Numbered from the stretch's first letter, positions 1-9,493 are shown. The stretch is 44,719 nt of DNA from Extensimonas soli (GCF_029211265.1 NZ_JARGEL010000019.1:1-44719); one strand, 5' to 3'. Notes: a model not told the origin generated them from the letters alone. Numbers and translations: made by a program.

Positions 1-1
1 C

Positions 2-91
2 GTCATGGAGCATGGACGCATCGTCGAGCAATTCAATGCCGACGAGCTCGATGCCAAGATGCCGGTGCTCAACGAGTTGCTCGGGGTGTGA
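2..91 (+). CDS. ABC transporter ATP-binding protein, C-terminal end (partial)
   Basis: Only the last 29 codons are present, ending in TGA at 89-91. The readable tail begins VMEHGRIVEQF and ends in NELLGV. It resembles the C-terminal tail of LivF/UrtE-like ATPases of branched-chain amino acid or urea type ABC importers, where an H-loop region is followed by an EHGRIV-type strand. The gene starts outside the window, so the substrate cannot be judged. An insertion sequence begins directly after the stop codon, so any genes that once followed in the operon are separated from it. Confidence 0.6.
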   Translation, partial: VMEHGRIVEQFNADELDAKMPVLNELLGV

Positions 92-137
92 ACTTTCGCC
101 ACGCCCGTTTTTCGCATCCTTTTCACTTCACTTCTGT

Positions 138-1347
138 TCACCCGGCAACTAAATTTTGCACTGCGGCATAGCGCACCCGCTCAGGGTTATCGTGCAGCAT
201 CTGCACGTGTGTCTCGGTGGCCTGCCTGAGCTTATCCTTGGTGCGCACCTGCACGCGCGAGCCCAAGGCGTGCTTGAGATCGGCATTGAGTCTTTCGTCT
301 GGATTGAACCCAGATTGTCCATAAGGCGGCGCTGCGCGCCTACGCGGGTGCTGGCGGACGTCTGGCGGTCATTTTGGCCGCTGCTTCGGCGTCCATGGCA
401 CCGGCCATGGACTTCTCACCCGCGACCAAACCGCCTCGCCAGCCGCCTCGCCATCATCCCGCGTCCTCATGAACAATCTGGGTTGAACTCGGGGCTGTAG
501 CTGGGTAAGTAAAACACCTCGATCTGCGCCTCATGCTGGGCAAGCCATGCCTTGACCGGTTTGCTGTGATGTACGCGCAGGTTGTCCAGAATCAAAAACA
601 CCTTCTTACCCGCATCCTTGATCAAGGCCTGGAGAAACTCGATCAGTTTGTCCGAATTGAATGCCTCGTCAATGATCATCCAGCGCGTTTTGCCTTGGTT
701 GGTGACGGTGGAGATCATCGAGAGCTTTTGCCGGCTGCCCGCAACGGCATAGGCCACCGGTGTCTGCGCCTTGGGTTGATAGCCACGCCCGCGCACATCG
801 GTGTTCACCACCGCCGTCTCATCGCCCCAGTGAATTTCGGCCTCCTCGGCCTTGGCGCGTTGCGCAATCTTTGGATACTGCTCTTGGAGCCATTGTTTGA
901 CGGCCTCAGGACGTTGCTCGTAGGCCTTGGTGATGGGCCTTTGTGGCGTGAAGCCCCAGCGCTTGAGGTATTCGCCCATGGTGCGCACGGGCAGCTCGAT
1001 GCTGCACTCTTGTTGCACGAGCTGCATCACAGCGGCGCGTGTCCACAGCGCAAACGATAGCTTGAGTTGTTCGGGCCGGTTTTTGCAGATCAAGCGCTGA
1101 ATGTGCAACTCTTGCTCGGCCGAGAGCTTTCTCTTTTGGCCAACGGCCCGGCCCGTGGGCTTGGGCTTGAGCGCCTTGATGCCGCCGGTTTGCATTACTT
1201 TAATGGCGCTGCGCACCGTACCCTGCGCCATCCCCAGCGCGGCAGCGATGTCTTTGACCGGCATGCCCCCTGGTGCAGCCGTACCGCCTGCTTGCGTCTT
1301 TCATGCTGCGCTTGCCGCGGCAGCTTGCGTCCGTCTTCTTTGTCCAT
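138..1347 (-). pseudogene. IS630-family transposase, frameshifted and interrupted
   Basis: The protein reads as a DDE transposase of the Tc1/mariner-like IS630 family. It has an N-terminal helix-turn-helix (KDIAAALGMAQGTVRSAIK), a first catalytic Asp in HWGDETAV, a second in FLILDNLRVHHS, and the YSPEFNPDE segment with the final Glu. The likely original start is ATG at 1345-1347 (MDKEDGRKL...). That frame runs into the main frame only if one G is restored in the G-run near 1265-1270, so a single-base deletion is inferred. Near the third catalytic region, right after FNPD, a 174-bp insertion (309-482) ends the main frame early. Beyond it the frame resumes as DERLNADLKHALGS and ends in QNLVAG with TGA at 138-140. 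The protein cannot be functional as it stands. Confidence 0.85.
309..482. mobile_element. 174-bp MITE-like element inside the IS630 transposase
   Basis: The ends are inverted repeats. 309-326 reads CCCAGATTGTCCATAAGG, and the reverse complement of 465-482 reads CCCAGATTGTTCATGAGG (16 of 18 match). The element is flanked by a perfect 5-bp direct duplication, TTGAA at 304-308 and 483-487. Removing the element and one duplicate restores the transposase reading frame exactly across FNPDERLN. It carries no credible coding sequence, so it must have been moved in trans. I do not recognise the autonomous family. The 5-bp duplication and the CCCAGATTGT ends are the clues to look for. Confidence 0.85.
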
Positions 1348-1384
1348 GTCTTTTAGCTGAGGCCGGATGCTTGAAAATTAACCC

Positions 1385-4192
1385 TTAGGTGCCTGGTCTA
1401 TAGTGCGGCTCCGCGACTTTGGTGCGCGCGGCGCAAGCCCGGCGTCTGCGCCAGGCTTTCTCCACTTCCACCACGGCATAGACGAGCAGGGCGGCGCCAA
1501 AGCACAGGGCCAGTTCATCCCAACTCAGGGGCTGGGTTTTGAAAATGGGGTTGAGCGCGGGCACGTAGATGGTGGCCAGTTGCAGGGCCAGGGTGAGCAG
1601 CACGGCGCCGAGCAGCGGCAGGTTGCTTGCCAGGCCCAGGCGCCACAGGGGCTGGGTTTCGGAGCGGATCGCAAGGATGTGCGCCATCTGCGTGAGCGTG
1701 AGCACCGTGAACACCATGGTCTGCCAGTGCGCGTGGCCGGTGTGCAAGGCCCAGGCCTGCACGGCCAGGCACAAGCCGCCGATCAGCAGGCCCACGGCCA
1801 GGATGTGTTGCCACATGCCGTGCGCAAACAGGCTCTCGCGCGGGGGGCGGGGAGGGCGGCGCATGATGCCTGCCTCGGCCGGCTCGGCGGCCAGCGCCAG
1901 GCCGGGCAGGCCGTCGGTCACGAGGTTGACCCACAGGATGTGGATGGGTTGCAGCGGGATGGGCAGCAGCAGGAAGGGCGCCAGGAAGATGGTCCAGATT
2001 TCGCCCGAGTTGCCCGTCATGGCGTAGCGCACGAACTTGCGGATGTTGTCGTAGATGCGCCGGCCTTCGCGCACGGCTGCGACGATGGTGGCAAAGTTGT
2101 CGTCGAGCAGCACCAGGCTGCTGGCTTCGCGCGCCACGTCGGTGCCGCCGCGGCCCATGGCCACGCCGATGTCGGCGCGCTTGAGTGCGGGCGCGTCGTT
2201 GACGCCGTCGCCCGTCATGGCGACGAAGTGGCCCAGCGCCTGCAGGGCTTCGACGATGCGGATTTTTTGTGCCGGATCGACGCGCGCATAGACGCGCACC
2301 TGCTCGACACGTGCGCGCAGCGCGGCGTCGTCGAGCTCGGCAAGCTCCTTGCCCGTGAGCACGGGCGCTTCGGCGCTGGCGACGATGCCCAGGCGCAGGG
2401 CGATGGCGCGCGCCGTGGCCGGGTGGTCGCCTGTGATCATCACGGGCACGATGCCGGCGCTCTGGCAGTCGCGCACGGCGGCGGCGGCCTCGGCGCGCGG
2501 CGGGTCGATCAGGGCCACGAGGCCGAGGAACTGCAGCGCGTTTTCCACGCCTGCGAGGTCGTTGGTGTCGGGCAGGCGCGCGTGCTCGCGCCGCGCGAGG
2601 GCGAGCACGCGCAAGCCTTGTTCGGCCAGGGCGCTCGCGGCGGCGAGTACGGCGGATTTTTCGAGCGCAGCGTCGCCCGAAGGCGTCCATTGGCTGCGGC
2701 AGCGCGGCAGCACGGATTCGGGCGCGCCCTTGGTGTAGGCCACGTAGCCAGCGCTTGCACCACCGCCGGGCAGGCGGTGGAAGGTGGTCATGCGTTTGCG
2801 GCTGGAGTCGAAGGGCTGCTCCTGCACGCGCGGCAGGGCGGCGTCGAGCGCCACTTTGTCCAGCCCTGCGGACAGCGCTGCGAGCACCAGCGCGGTTTCG
2901 GTCGGGTCGCCCAGCCAGGCGCCGTCTTCGTTCCTTTCCTCTTCGGTGCTGTTACCGTTTTCGCCGTTTTCGCCGTTTTCGGCGCTTTTTTGCCGCACGG
3001 CATCGTTGCACAGCGCGGCGGCGCGCAGCGCCTCGGCGTGCACGGGGCTGGCGGGCTCGCCGGGGGTCCAGCGTTCGCCGCAGGCCAGCAGCAGCTCGGC
3101 GTGCATGCGGTTTTGCGTGAGCGTGCCGGTTTTGTCGGAGCAGATCACGGTGACCGAGCCCAGCGTCTCCACAGCCGGCAGCCGGCGCACGAGCGCGTGG
3201 AAGGCCACCATGCGCCGCGCGCCCAGCGCCAGCAGCACCGTGACCACGGCGGGCAGCGCCTCGGGGATCGCGGCCACGGCCAGGCTGATGGCGGTGAGCG
3301 CCATGCGCAGCGGGTCTTCGCCGCGCAGCACGCCGGCGGCGAAGATCACCAGGCAGATGCCCAGAATCACCAGCGCCAGCCGGCGGCCAAAAGCGGCAAG
3401 GCGGCGCTGCAGCGGCGTGCTGCGGTCTTCGGTGTCGAGCAGCTGCGCGATCTTGCCGAGCTCGGTGTGCATGCCCGTGGCCACGACGAGGCCGCGCGCC
3501 CGGCCCAGCGTCGCCGTGGTGCCTTTGTAGGCCATGTTGCTGCGGTCGCCCAAAGCGCCGCCCGTCTGCGGCGGCAGGGGGGCGCTTTGCTTGGCTACGG
3601 GCACGGATTCGCCCGTGAGCGCCGATTCGTCCACCTGAAACTGCGCGATCTGCAGCAGGCGCAAGTCGGCCGGGATCTGGTTGCCGGCTTCGAGCAGCAC
3701 GACGTCGCCCGGCACCAGCGTGTGCGCGGGCACGGTCTGCACCTGACCGCCGCGCAGCACGGTGGCCTGCGCCGCGGCGAGCTGGCGCAAGGCCGCGAGC
3801 GCCTGGTCGGCGCGCCAGGCCTGCACGAAGCCGATGACGGCGTTGAGCACCACGATGACCAGGATGACCAGCGTGTCGGTGATCTCGCCCACGAGGCCCG
3901 ACACCACCGCGGCCGCGAGCAGCACCAGCACCATGAAGTCCTGAAACTGCTCGGCCAGCAGGGCGAGCGCGCTGCGGCGGCGCACCTGGGCCAGGCTGTT
4001 GGGGCCGCAGAGCGCGGCGCGGCGCGCGGCCTCTTGCGGGGCCAGGCCCGTGTGCAGATCGACGCCCAAGGCGCGTGCGAGTGCCTCGACGTCGTGCAGG
4101 TGGGCGCTTTCGGCCCAGCGTGCGGCGGTTTGCGCCTCGGGCGCGGTCGGGGAATCTGGCGCGCAGGAAGTGGACGTTGGGTTGTGTGTCAT
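1385..4192 (-). CDS. P-type cation-transporting ATPase (P2, Ca2+-ATPase-like)
   Basis: A 935-residue inner-membrane P-type ATPase. Visible in order are a cation-ATPase N-terminal domain (about 30-85), TM1-TM2 (about 85-125), the actuator TGES loop (193-196), the M4 ion site PEALP (310-314), the phosphorylated Asp353 in CSDKTGTLTQ, the nucleotide-binding domain, TGDHPATA, the TGDGVNDAPAL hinge, and C-terminal TM helices with NLVTDGLPGLAL in M6. PEALP in M4 and NLVTDGLP in M6 fit the P2 type (Ca2+ or Na+/K+ like) rather than heavy-metal P1B pumps; the exact ion is unknown. A low-complexity NGENGENGN loop from a 9-bp tandem repeat (about 2957-2985) lies in the N domain. The start at 4192 was chosen for its AGGAAGG ribosome site; the open frame upstream of it is not ATPase-like. 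The gene starts 32 bp after rlhA ends, so the two may share a transcript. The stop codon lies on the IS junction. Confidence 0.9.
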   Translation of the reverse strand: MTHNPTSTSCAPDSPTAPEAQTAARWAESAHLHDVEALARALGVDLHTGLAPQEAARRAALCGPNSLAQVRRRSALALLAEQFQDFMVLVLLAAAVVSGLVGEITDTLVILVIVVLNAVIGFVQAWRADQALAALRQLAAAQATVLRGGQVQTVPAHTLVPGDVVLLEAGNQIPADLRLLQIAQFQVDESALTGESVPVAKQSAPLPPQTGGALGDRSNMAYKGTTATLGRARGLVVATGMHTELGKIAQLLDTEDRSTPLQRRLAAFGRRLALVILGICLVIFAAGVLRGEDPLRMALTAISLAVAAIPEALPAVVTVLLALGARRMVAFHALVRRLPAVETLGSVTVICSDKTGTLTQNRMHAELLLACGERWTPGEPASPVHAEALRAAALCNDAVRQKSAENGENGENGNSTEEERNEDGAWLGDPTETALVLAALSAGLDKVALDAALPRVQEQPFDSSRKRMTTFHRLPGGGASAGYVAYTKGAPESVLPRCRSQWTPSGDAALEKSAVLAAASALAEQGLRVLALARREHARLPDTNDLAGVENALQFLGLVALIDPPRAEAAAAVRDCQSAGIVPVMITGDHPATARAIALRLGIVASAEAPVLTGKELAELDDAALRARVEQVRVYARVDPAQKIRIVEALQALGHFVAMTGDGVNDAPALKRADIGVAMGRGGTDVAREASSLVLLDDNFATIVAAVREGRRIYDNIRKFVRYAMTGNSGEIWTIFLAPFLLLPIPLQPIHILWVNLVTDGLPGLALAAEPAEAGIMRRPPRPPRESLFAHGMWQHILAVGLLIGGLCLAVQAWALHTGHAHWQTMVFTVLTLTQMAHILAIRSETQPLWRLGLASNLPLLGAVLLTLALQLATIYVPALNPIFKTQPLSWDELALCFGAALLVYAVVEVEKAWRRRRACAARTKVAEPHYRPGT

Positions 4193-4224
4193 GCCTTCCT
4201 CGCTTGTCGTCCGACTCGACAGGC

Positions 4225-6234
4225 TCAGCGGCCTTGTTGCGGGCGTGCCGTGTAAAAGCGCAGCGGCACCTCGTGCTGCTGGGCGCGCGCCTGCTGCAGC
4301 ACCGGGCGCTTGATTTTGCCCACCACGTGCATTTCGCAGGGCTTGCAGTCGAAGCGCAGTGTGAGCTTTTCGCTGCCGTTGACGAGCGTCAGCGGCTCGG
4401 CGCGGATGGTGCCCTGCACGCCCGTGACGCCCTTGGCCTGCTTGGGGCACAGGCTCATCGAATAGCGCACGCAGTGCTTGGTGATCATGAGGCTGACTTC
4501 GCCCGTCTCTTCGTGGCTCTCGTAGGCGGCGGCGATGACTTTGACGCCATGTTTGGCGTAAAAGTCGCGCGCCTTGTGGTTGAACACGTTCGCCAGGTAG
4601 CTCAGCGTGTCCTCGGGGTAGGGCGCGGGCGGCTGCACGGCCTGCGCGCGCGGCAGGCGCTGCCAGGCGGCGCTGCGCGCGGCTTCGAGCGCGGCGATGG
4701 CGTCGCGCCGCAGCTGCTTGGCCAGGCTCGCGGGCACGAACCAGGGGTGCGGCAGGTCGAGCGCCACGTCGAATGCGCTGAAGATGGTGTCGCCGAGCGC
4801 ACCCAGGGCCGCGCGCAGGCGCTGCGCCGCATCCGCTTCATCTTTAGGAGCTGCATATGCAAGCAGTATCTGCGCTGAGGCCGTATTTCCCTCTTCATCG
4901 GTGACCTGCAGGCGCAGCCCGCCCATGTCTTCCTCTTCCTGCAGGCGCAGCCAGACGGCGATGCGGCGCTCGCTCGATTTTTTCTCGAGCATGCGCACCC
5001 AGTCCATGTCGCGGTTGCGGTGCAGCGTCGTGCCTTTGCGCAGGTCTTTGCAGCCGGCGACGGCGTCTTTGGGGAACACGCGCCAGGCATTCGCGCCACG
5101 CTCTTCGATGCGCTCGGCGCGGTTGATCGCCAGGCCCATGAGCTCCTGCTGCAGGTCGAAGTAGCACAGGCCGTCGCCGTTGTGCAGCACGGTCGTAGCG
5201 TCTTCGGTTTCGAGTTCGACGAAGTTCGCGCCGACCTTCGTCACCCAGCCTATGGGCTGGCCGGGGTTCTTGGGCGTGTCGAAGGCGCCTATATCCTGCT
5301 GGCGGCCGTGCGTGAAGTAGTCGGTGAAGCCGCGCTGGAAGTTTTGCAGCGGGTCGGGCGTGAAGAAAAAGCGCGTGCGGCCGCTCGAAGCCCTTGCAAG
5401 CGGCTGGGCCGAAGTTTCGCTTTCGTCGATCAGGGCGTCGAGCAGCTGGCGGTAGTGCGCCGTGATGTTTTTCACATAGCCCAGGTCTTTGTAGCGCCCC
5501 TCGATCTTGAAGCTGCGCACGCCTGCGTCGATGAGTGCGCGCAGGTTGGCGCTCTGGTTGTTGTCCTTGACCGAGAGCACGTGCTTGTCGTGCGCGACGA
5601 AGCGGCCCTGCGCGTCCAGCACCTGGTAGGGCAGGCGGCAGGCCTGGCTGCAGTCGCCGCGGTTGGCGCTGCGCCCGGTGTGCGCGTGGCTGATGTAGCA
5701 CTGTCCGCTGTAGGCCACGCACAGCGCGCCGTGCACGAAGTATTCGAGCGTGCAGCGCTGCGGGTCGGTGGCGGCGCGGATCGCGGCGATCTGCTGCACG
5801 TCGAGCTCGCGCGCGAGCACGATCTGCGACAGGCCCGCGTCCTGCAAAAAGCGCGCTTTTTCGGGTGTGCGGATGTCGGTTTGCGTGCTCGCGTGCAACT
5901 GGACGGGTGGCAGGTCGAGCTCGAGCAGCCCCATGTCCTGGATGATGAGCGCGTCGGCCCCGGCCTCGTACACCTGCCAGACCATGCGCCGCGCGGCTTC
6001 GAGTTCGTCGTCGCGCAAAATGGTGTTGAGCGTGATGAAAATGCGCGCGTTGAAGCGGTGCGCGTGGCGGATCAGGCGCTCCAGGTCGATGATGGGGTTG
6101 CCGGCGTTGGCGCGCGCACCGAAGGCCGGGCCGCCGATGTACACGGCATCGGCGCCATGGTCAATGGCCGCAATGCCGATGTCGGCGTCGCGCGCGGGGC
6201 TCAGCAGCTCGATCTGATGTGAAAGCAAAGACAT
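4225..6234 (-). CDS. rlhA: Peptidase U32-family 23S rRNA C2501 hydroxylase RlhA
   Basis: 669 residues, closely following the long U32 proteins typified by E. coli RlhA (YdcP, about 650 residues). RlhA hydroxylates C2501 of 23S rRNA and has iron-sulfur-type cysteines. Seen here are the N-terminal ELLSPARDADIGIAAI, GADAVYIGGP, the Cys-rich core GRSANRGDCSQACR, a RSFKIEGRYK segment, and a C-terminal domain with ITKHCVRYSMSLCPKQAKG and FDCKPCEMHV. The family was historically called collagenase-like peptidase, but RNA hydroxylation is the better-established role for this long form. The start at 6234 matches the family N-terminus; the open frame extends further upstream but shows no homology. It is divergent from the Bug receptor gene, with a 194-bp shared intergenic region. 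Confidence 0.9.
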   Translation of the reverse strand: MSLLSHQIELLSPARDADIGIAAIDHGADAVYIGGPAFGARANAGNPIIDLERLIRHAHRFNARIFITLNTILRDDELEAARRMVWQVYEAGADALIIQDMGLLELDLPPVQLHASTQTDIRTPEKARFLQDAGLSQIVLARELDVQQIAAIRAATDPQRCTLEYFVHGALCVAYSGQCYISHAHTGRSANRGDCSQACRLPYQVLDAQGRFVAHDKHVLSVKDNNQSANLRALIDAGVRSFKIEGRYKDLGYVKNITAHYRQLLDALIDESETSAQPLARASSGRTRFFFTPDPLQNFQRGFTDYFTHGRQQDIGAFDTPKNPGQPIGWVTKVGANFVELETEDATTVLHNGDGLCYFDLQQELMGLAINRAERIEERGANAWRVFPKDAVAGCKDLRKGTTLHRNRDMDWVRMLEKKSSERRIAVWLRLQEEEDMGGLRLQVTDEEGNTASAQILLAYAAPKDEADAAQRLRAALGALGDTIFSAFDVALDLPHPWFVPASLAKQLRRDAIAALEAARSAAWQRLPRAQAVQPPAPYPEDTLSYLANVFNHKARDFYAKHGVKVIAAAYESHEETGEVSLMITKHCVRYSMSLCPKQAKGVTGVQGTIRAEPLTLVNGSEKLTLRFDCKPCEMHVVGKIKRPVLQQARAQQHEVPLRFYTARPQQGR

Positions 6235-6428
6235 GGCGCGGATCGTAAACAGCTTTGAATACCTGAATGCGACGAGCCCCCGCCGACTTGCCGGGCATTT
6301 GCGCGGGTGGGTGCGCGCCTGCTTTGATGAGCGCTTTGCCGAGCTGCGCCCCTGCGCCGCGTGGATGTGTCGTGGCGGTGCGCGTACCATGGCTGCTTTA
6401 TTCGCGTCTGTTTGCAAGGAGGTCTCTC

Positions 6429-7391
6429 ATGCACCGTCGTACCTGGATCGCCCTGGCGCTGGCCGCAGCGGCAGGGTCTGTCGCCGCGCAGGGCTACCCG
6501 AACAAGGTCATCAAACTGCAAGTGCCTTTTGCGCCCGGCGGCACGACCGACATCATTGCGCGCGTGATCGCCGATCCGCTCGGGCGCGCGCTGGGGCAGA
6601 GCGTGATCGTCGAGAACAAGAGCGGCGGTGGCGGCATCGTGGGCGCCAATGAGACGGCCAAGTCGGCGCCCGACGGCTACACGCTGGGCATCGCCACGGT
6701 CTCGACCACGGCGGCAAACCCGGCCATCAACCCCAAGACGCCGTACCACCCGCTGACCGACTTCACGCCCATCACCAACATCGCGGCCACGCCCAACATC
6801 ATCGCGGTGCACCCGAGCTTTCCGGCCAAGGATTACAAGTCCTTCGTCGCGGCGCTCAAGGCGGCGCCGGGCAAATACTCGTATGCATCCTCGGGCACGG
6901 GCGGCATAGGCCATCTGCAGATGGAGCTGTATAAAAACCTCAGCCACACCTTTGTCACGCACATTCCGTACCGCGGCGCGGGGCCGGCGCTCAATGACGT
7001 GGTGGCCGGGCAGGTGCCCATCATCTTCGACAACCTGCCCTCGGCGCTGCCCTTCATCAAGGAAAAGCGCCTCGTGCCCATCGTCGTCGCCGCGCCGCAG
7101 CGCGTGGCGGCGCTGCCCGACGTGCCCACGTTCAAGGAGGTGGGCCTGGAGCCCGTGAACCGCATGGCCTACTATGGCATCGTCGGCCCCAGGGGCCTGC
7201 CCAAGGACGTGGTGGACAAAATCCATGCCGCCACGCGCAAGGCGCTCGAAGACCCGGCCGTGCGCAAGCGCATCGAAGACACGGGCTCCATCATCGTCGG
7301 CAACACGCCCGAGCAGTTCGCCGAGCAGATCCGCGCCGAGTACGAGGCCTATAAGCGCGTGGTGGCGCAGCAAAAGCTTTCGCTCGAATAG
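6429..7391 (+). CDS. Bug-family tripartite tricarboxylate transporter receptor (TctC-like)
   Basis: A 320-residue periplasmic solute-binding protein. The signal peptide is [20 protein letters not shown], with cleavage expected after it. The mature start [21 protein letters not shown] is typical of Bug proteins, as are the PGG loop, [21 protein letters not shown] and the [23 protein letters not shown] segment that contacts the ligand carboxylate. An AAGGAGG ribosome site lies just before the ATG. No TctA/TctB membrane genes are nearby, as is common for the many orphan Bug genes in this bacterial group, so the ligand cannot be assigned. Confidence 0.92.
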   Translation: MHRRTWIALALAAAAGSVAAQGYPNKVIKLQVPFAPGGTTDIIARVIADPLGRALGQSVIVENKSGGGGIVGANETAKSAPDGYTLGIATVSTTAANPAINPKTPYHPLTDFTPITNIAATPNIIAVHPSFPAKDYKSFVAALKAAPGKYSYASSGTGGIGHLQMELYKNLSHTFVTHIPYRGAGPALNDVVAGQVPIIFDNLPSALPFIKEKRLVPIVVAAPQRVAALPDVPTFKEVGLEPVNRMAYYGIVGPRGLPKDVVDKIHAATRKALEDPAVRKRIEDTGSIIVGNTPEQFAEQIRAEYEAYKRVVAQQKLSLE

Positions 7392-7473
7392 CGAAAGCGG
7401 CAGCGAAATATCGAAGGAATATGCATCAAATATGGCTTTTGCGCAGTATCCACGTGCACAAGCAGCTCCTGAA

Positions 7474-8373
7474 ATGATTGCGCAAAGCCACCTGGCGATA
7501 GACGCCTTCATCGACGCCCTGTGGCTCGAGGACGGCCTGGCGCGCAACACGCTCGAGGCCTACCGGCGCGACCTGCGCCTGTACGCCGAGTGGCTCGCGC
7601 GCCAACAGCCGCCCATCGGGCTCGACGCCACGGCCGAGCACCACCTGCAGGCCTACTTTGCCGAACGCCACACGCAAAGCCGCGCCACCTCGGCCAACCG
7701 GCGCCTGTCGGCGCTGCGGCGCTACTTTCGCTGGGCGCTGCGCGAGCGGCGCATCACGGCCGACCCCACGGCGCGGCTGGACGCCGCGCGCCAGCCGCTG
7801 CGCACCCCGCGCACCCTGACGCAGGCGCAGGTAGAGGCGCTGCTGCAGGCGCCCGACGTGGCGGGCGCGCTGGGCCTGCGCGACCGTGCCATGCTCGAGC
7901 TGATGTATGCGAGCGGCCTGCGCGTGAGCGAACTCGTGGGCCTCAAGACCTTCCAGATCGCGCTCAGCGACGGCGTGCTGCGCACCCTGGGCAAAGGCGC
8001 GAAGGAGCGCATGCTGCCCTTTGGCGATGAGGCCAGGGAATGGCTGCTGCGCTATCTGCAGGACGCGCGCCCCGCGATCCTCGCTGGCCAGCAGAGCGAG
8101 GACTTGTTCGTGACGCGCCGCGGCGCCGGCATGACGCGCGTGATGTTCTGGATGATCGTCAAAAAATACGCCGTGCAGGCCGGCATCACCGCGCCGCTCT
8201 CGCCCCACACCCTGCGCCACGCCTTCGCCACGCACCTGCTCAACCACGGCGCCGACCTGCGCGCCGTGCAGTTGCTGCTGGGCCATGCGGACATCTCCAC
8301 CACCACCATCTATACCCACGTGGCGCGCGAGCGCCTCAAGACGCTGCACGCCCAGCACCACCCGCGCGGGTGA
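7474..8373 (+). CDS. xerD: Site-specific tyrosine recombinase XerD
   Basis: 299 residues from the chosen start, matching the usual XerD length (about 298). The N-terminal SAM-like core-binding domain begins IDAFIDALWLEDGLARNTLEA. The catalytic domain shows Arg in ASGLRVSELVGL, Lys in LGKGAKERMLPFG, HTLRHAFATHLL (H-x-x-R), LLGHADISTTTIYTHV with the second His and the Tyr nucleophile. XerD with XerC resolves chromosome dimers at dif. An alternative in-frame ATG at 7432 adds 14 residues and has an AAGGA sequence upstream, so the start is uncertain by that amount. There is no linked transposase or integron, which supports the housekeeping role. Confidence 0.93.
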   Translation: MIAQSHLAIDAFIDALWLEDGLARNTLEAYRRDLRLYAEWLARQQPPIGLDATAEHHLQAYFAERHTQSRATSANRRLSALRRYFRWALRERRITADPTARLDAARQPLRTPRTLTQAQVEALLQAPDVAGALGLRDRAMLELMYASGLRVSELVGLKTFQIALSDGVLRTLGKGAKERMLPFGDEAREWLLRYLQDARPAILAGQQSEDLFVTRRGAGMTRVMFWMIVKKYAVQAGITAPLSPHTLRHAFATHLLNHGADLRAVQLLLGHADISTTTIYTHVARERLKTLHAQHHPRG

Positions 8374-8508
8374 ACGTTTACTGTGGTCAGGCGTTGAAGG
8401 ATGAGTGGCGCAGATTTCGCTGATCTGAAATGGAAGATCAAATCGAGCCCAAGCGAAGACCCATCAAGCGCGAGGCGCTCTTGTTTTCGAAGTGATAAAG
8501 GACCCACC

Positions 8509-9402
8509 ATGAAAAAACTCACCGCCGGAGCCGTTCTGGCCGCGGCCATGGCCGTGCCTGTATGGGCGCAGGCGCAAGCGGCGTATCTCGCGGCCACCGT
8601 CAACCTGCGCGCGGGGCCGGGGCAGGCATATCCCGTCGTCGTCGTGCTGGGTGGCGGACAGACCATCAACGTGCAAGGGTGTCTGAGCGATTACAGCTGG
8701 TGCGATGTCATCGCCGGCCCCTACCGCGGCTGGGTGTACGCGGGCTACATCAACTACCCCTACCAAGGGGCCTACGTGCCGGTGCCCGACTACGGCCCGG
8801 TCATAGGCATAGGCATCATCAGCTTCACCCTGGGCGCCTACTGGCACGACCACTACCGTGACCGGCCCTGGTATCACGAGCGCGATCGTTGGGAGCATCG
8901 CTCTTTTGACGACCACTCGGGCTACTACCGCCGTCCGCCTGGCGACTACCGCACCGATCACTCCGACCACTCCGACCACTCCGACCACTCCGACCACTCC
9001 GACCGCATCGCCCCGCCCGGATACCGTCCTGCGCCCCCGGGCTACCGTCCGCCGCATGGAGACAATCGCCCAGACCACACGCGTCCCCCGCAGCCAGCGC
9101 CTGGAATGCAGCCGCCGCCGCAATACCCGCAGCACCGTGAGCCTCCTGGGCGGGGCCAGTACCGCACCGCACCCAACGCTCCCGAGGCCCACCCCCAAGA
9201 CCGCGGCTACCGTCCAGCGCCGCCCTCGGCCCCGCGCGGCCCTGAAAATGTGCGCCCCATGCCGCCAGGCCAAGAAGGACGTGGGCCGGAGCGGGCAAAC
9301 CCCGGGCAAGACCGCAGGCCGGACCGCGGGAGCCACGGGCCCGAGCGTGGCAACCCTGGAGATGAGCGTGGAAGCCCCGGATTCGGAAACCGTGGGCATT
9401 GA
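8509..9402 (+). CDS. Exported SH3-domain protein with Pro/His/Asp-rich tail
   Basis: 297 residues. The signal peptide is MKKLTAGAVLAAAMAVPVWAQA. A bacterial SH3 (SH3_3-like) domain follows at about 25-85: ATVNLRAGPGQAYPVVV, then GCLSDYSWCDV and GPYRGWVYAGYI. A short hydrophobic stretch (GPVIGIGIISFTLGAYWHDHY) comes next. The remaining roughly 180 residues are a disordered tail rich in Pro, Arg, Gly, His and Asp, including five DHS tripeptides. SH3_3 domains of this type usually bind peptidoglycan or envelope partners; the tail could bind metal or polyanions. A ribosome site (AAAGGA) supports the ATG at 8509. Function unknown. Confidence 0.8.
   Translation: MKKLTAGAVLAAAMAVPVWAQAQAAYLAATVNLRAGPGQAYPVVVVLGGGQTINVQGCLSDYSWCDVIAGPYRGWVYAGYINYPYQGAYVPVPDYGPVIGIGIISFTLGAYWHDHYRDRPWYHERDRWEHRSFDDHSGYYRRPPGDYRTDHSDHSDHSDHSDHSDRIAPPGYRPAPPGYRPPHGDNRPDHTRPPQPAPGMQPPPQYPQHREPPGRGQYRTAPNAPEAHPQDRGYRPAPPSAPRGPENVRPMPPGQEGRGPERANPGQDRRPDRGSHGPERGNPGDERGSPGFGNRGH
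8956..9000 (+). repeat. In-frame 9-bp tandem repeat (five DHS units)
   Basis: Five consecutive copies of a 9-bp unit (GAYCACTCC) encode DHS x5 in the tail of the SH3 protein. Copy number could vary between strains by slippage without breaking the frame. Confidence 0.9.
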
Positions 9403-9493
9403 TGATGCGGTCGGCGGGTTTGCCCGCTCGCGCATGAAACCGTGCGCTCCAGGCCTCTTTCGACCTTGCATGCTTTCGTTGTATGAATAAATA

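Larger units (their letters stand above)
108..1385 (-). mobile_element. Decayed IS630-family insertion sequence
   Basis: The element is recognised from its transposase relic at 138-1347 on the minus strand. Possible ends are the related segments TTTTTCGCATCC (109-120) and, read inward from the other side, TTTTCAAGCATCC just inside 1385. These look like weak terminal inverted repeats, so the borders are approximate. The copy is dead: its transposase has an N-terminal frameshift and is split by a second small element (309-482). The right border touches the stop codon of the neighbouring P-type ATPase gene, whose TAA (1385-1387) may come partly from the insertion junction. Confidence 0.6.

Noticed and set aside
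138-1347. Functional IS630 transposase
   Set aside because: An N-terminal frameshift and a 174-bp insertion near the third catalytic residue destroy it.
1403-4255. Long open frame opposite the P-type ATPase gene (about 950 codons)
   Set aside because: Its product is His/Gln/Gly/Arg-rich without any domain, and it mirrors a clear ATPase gene on the other strand; GC-rich DNA commonly gives such open antisense frames.
7474-8373. Phage or integron integrase
   Set aside because: Length and motifs match housekeeping XerD, and no attachment site or mobile genes flank it.
8956-9000. Possible CRISPR-like array
   Set aside because: The 9-bp units are directly adjacent without spacers and encode DHS tripeptides in frame.
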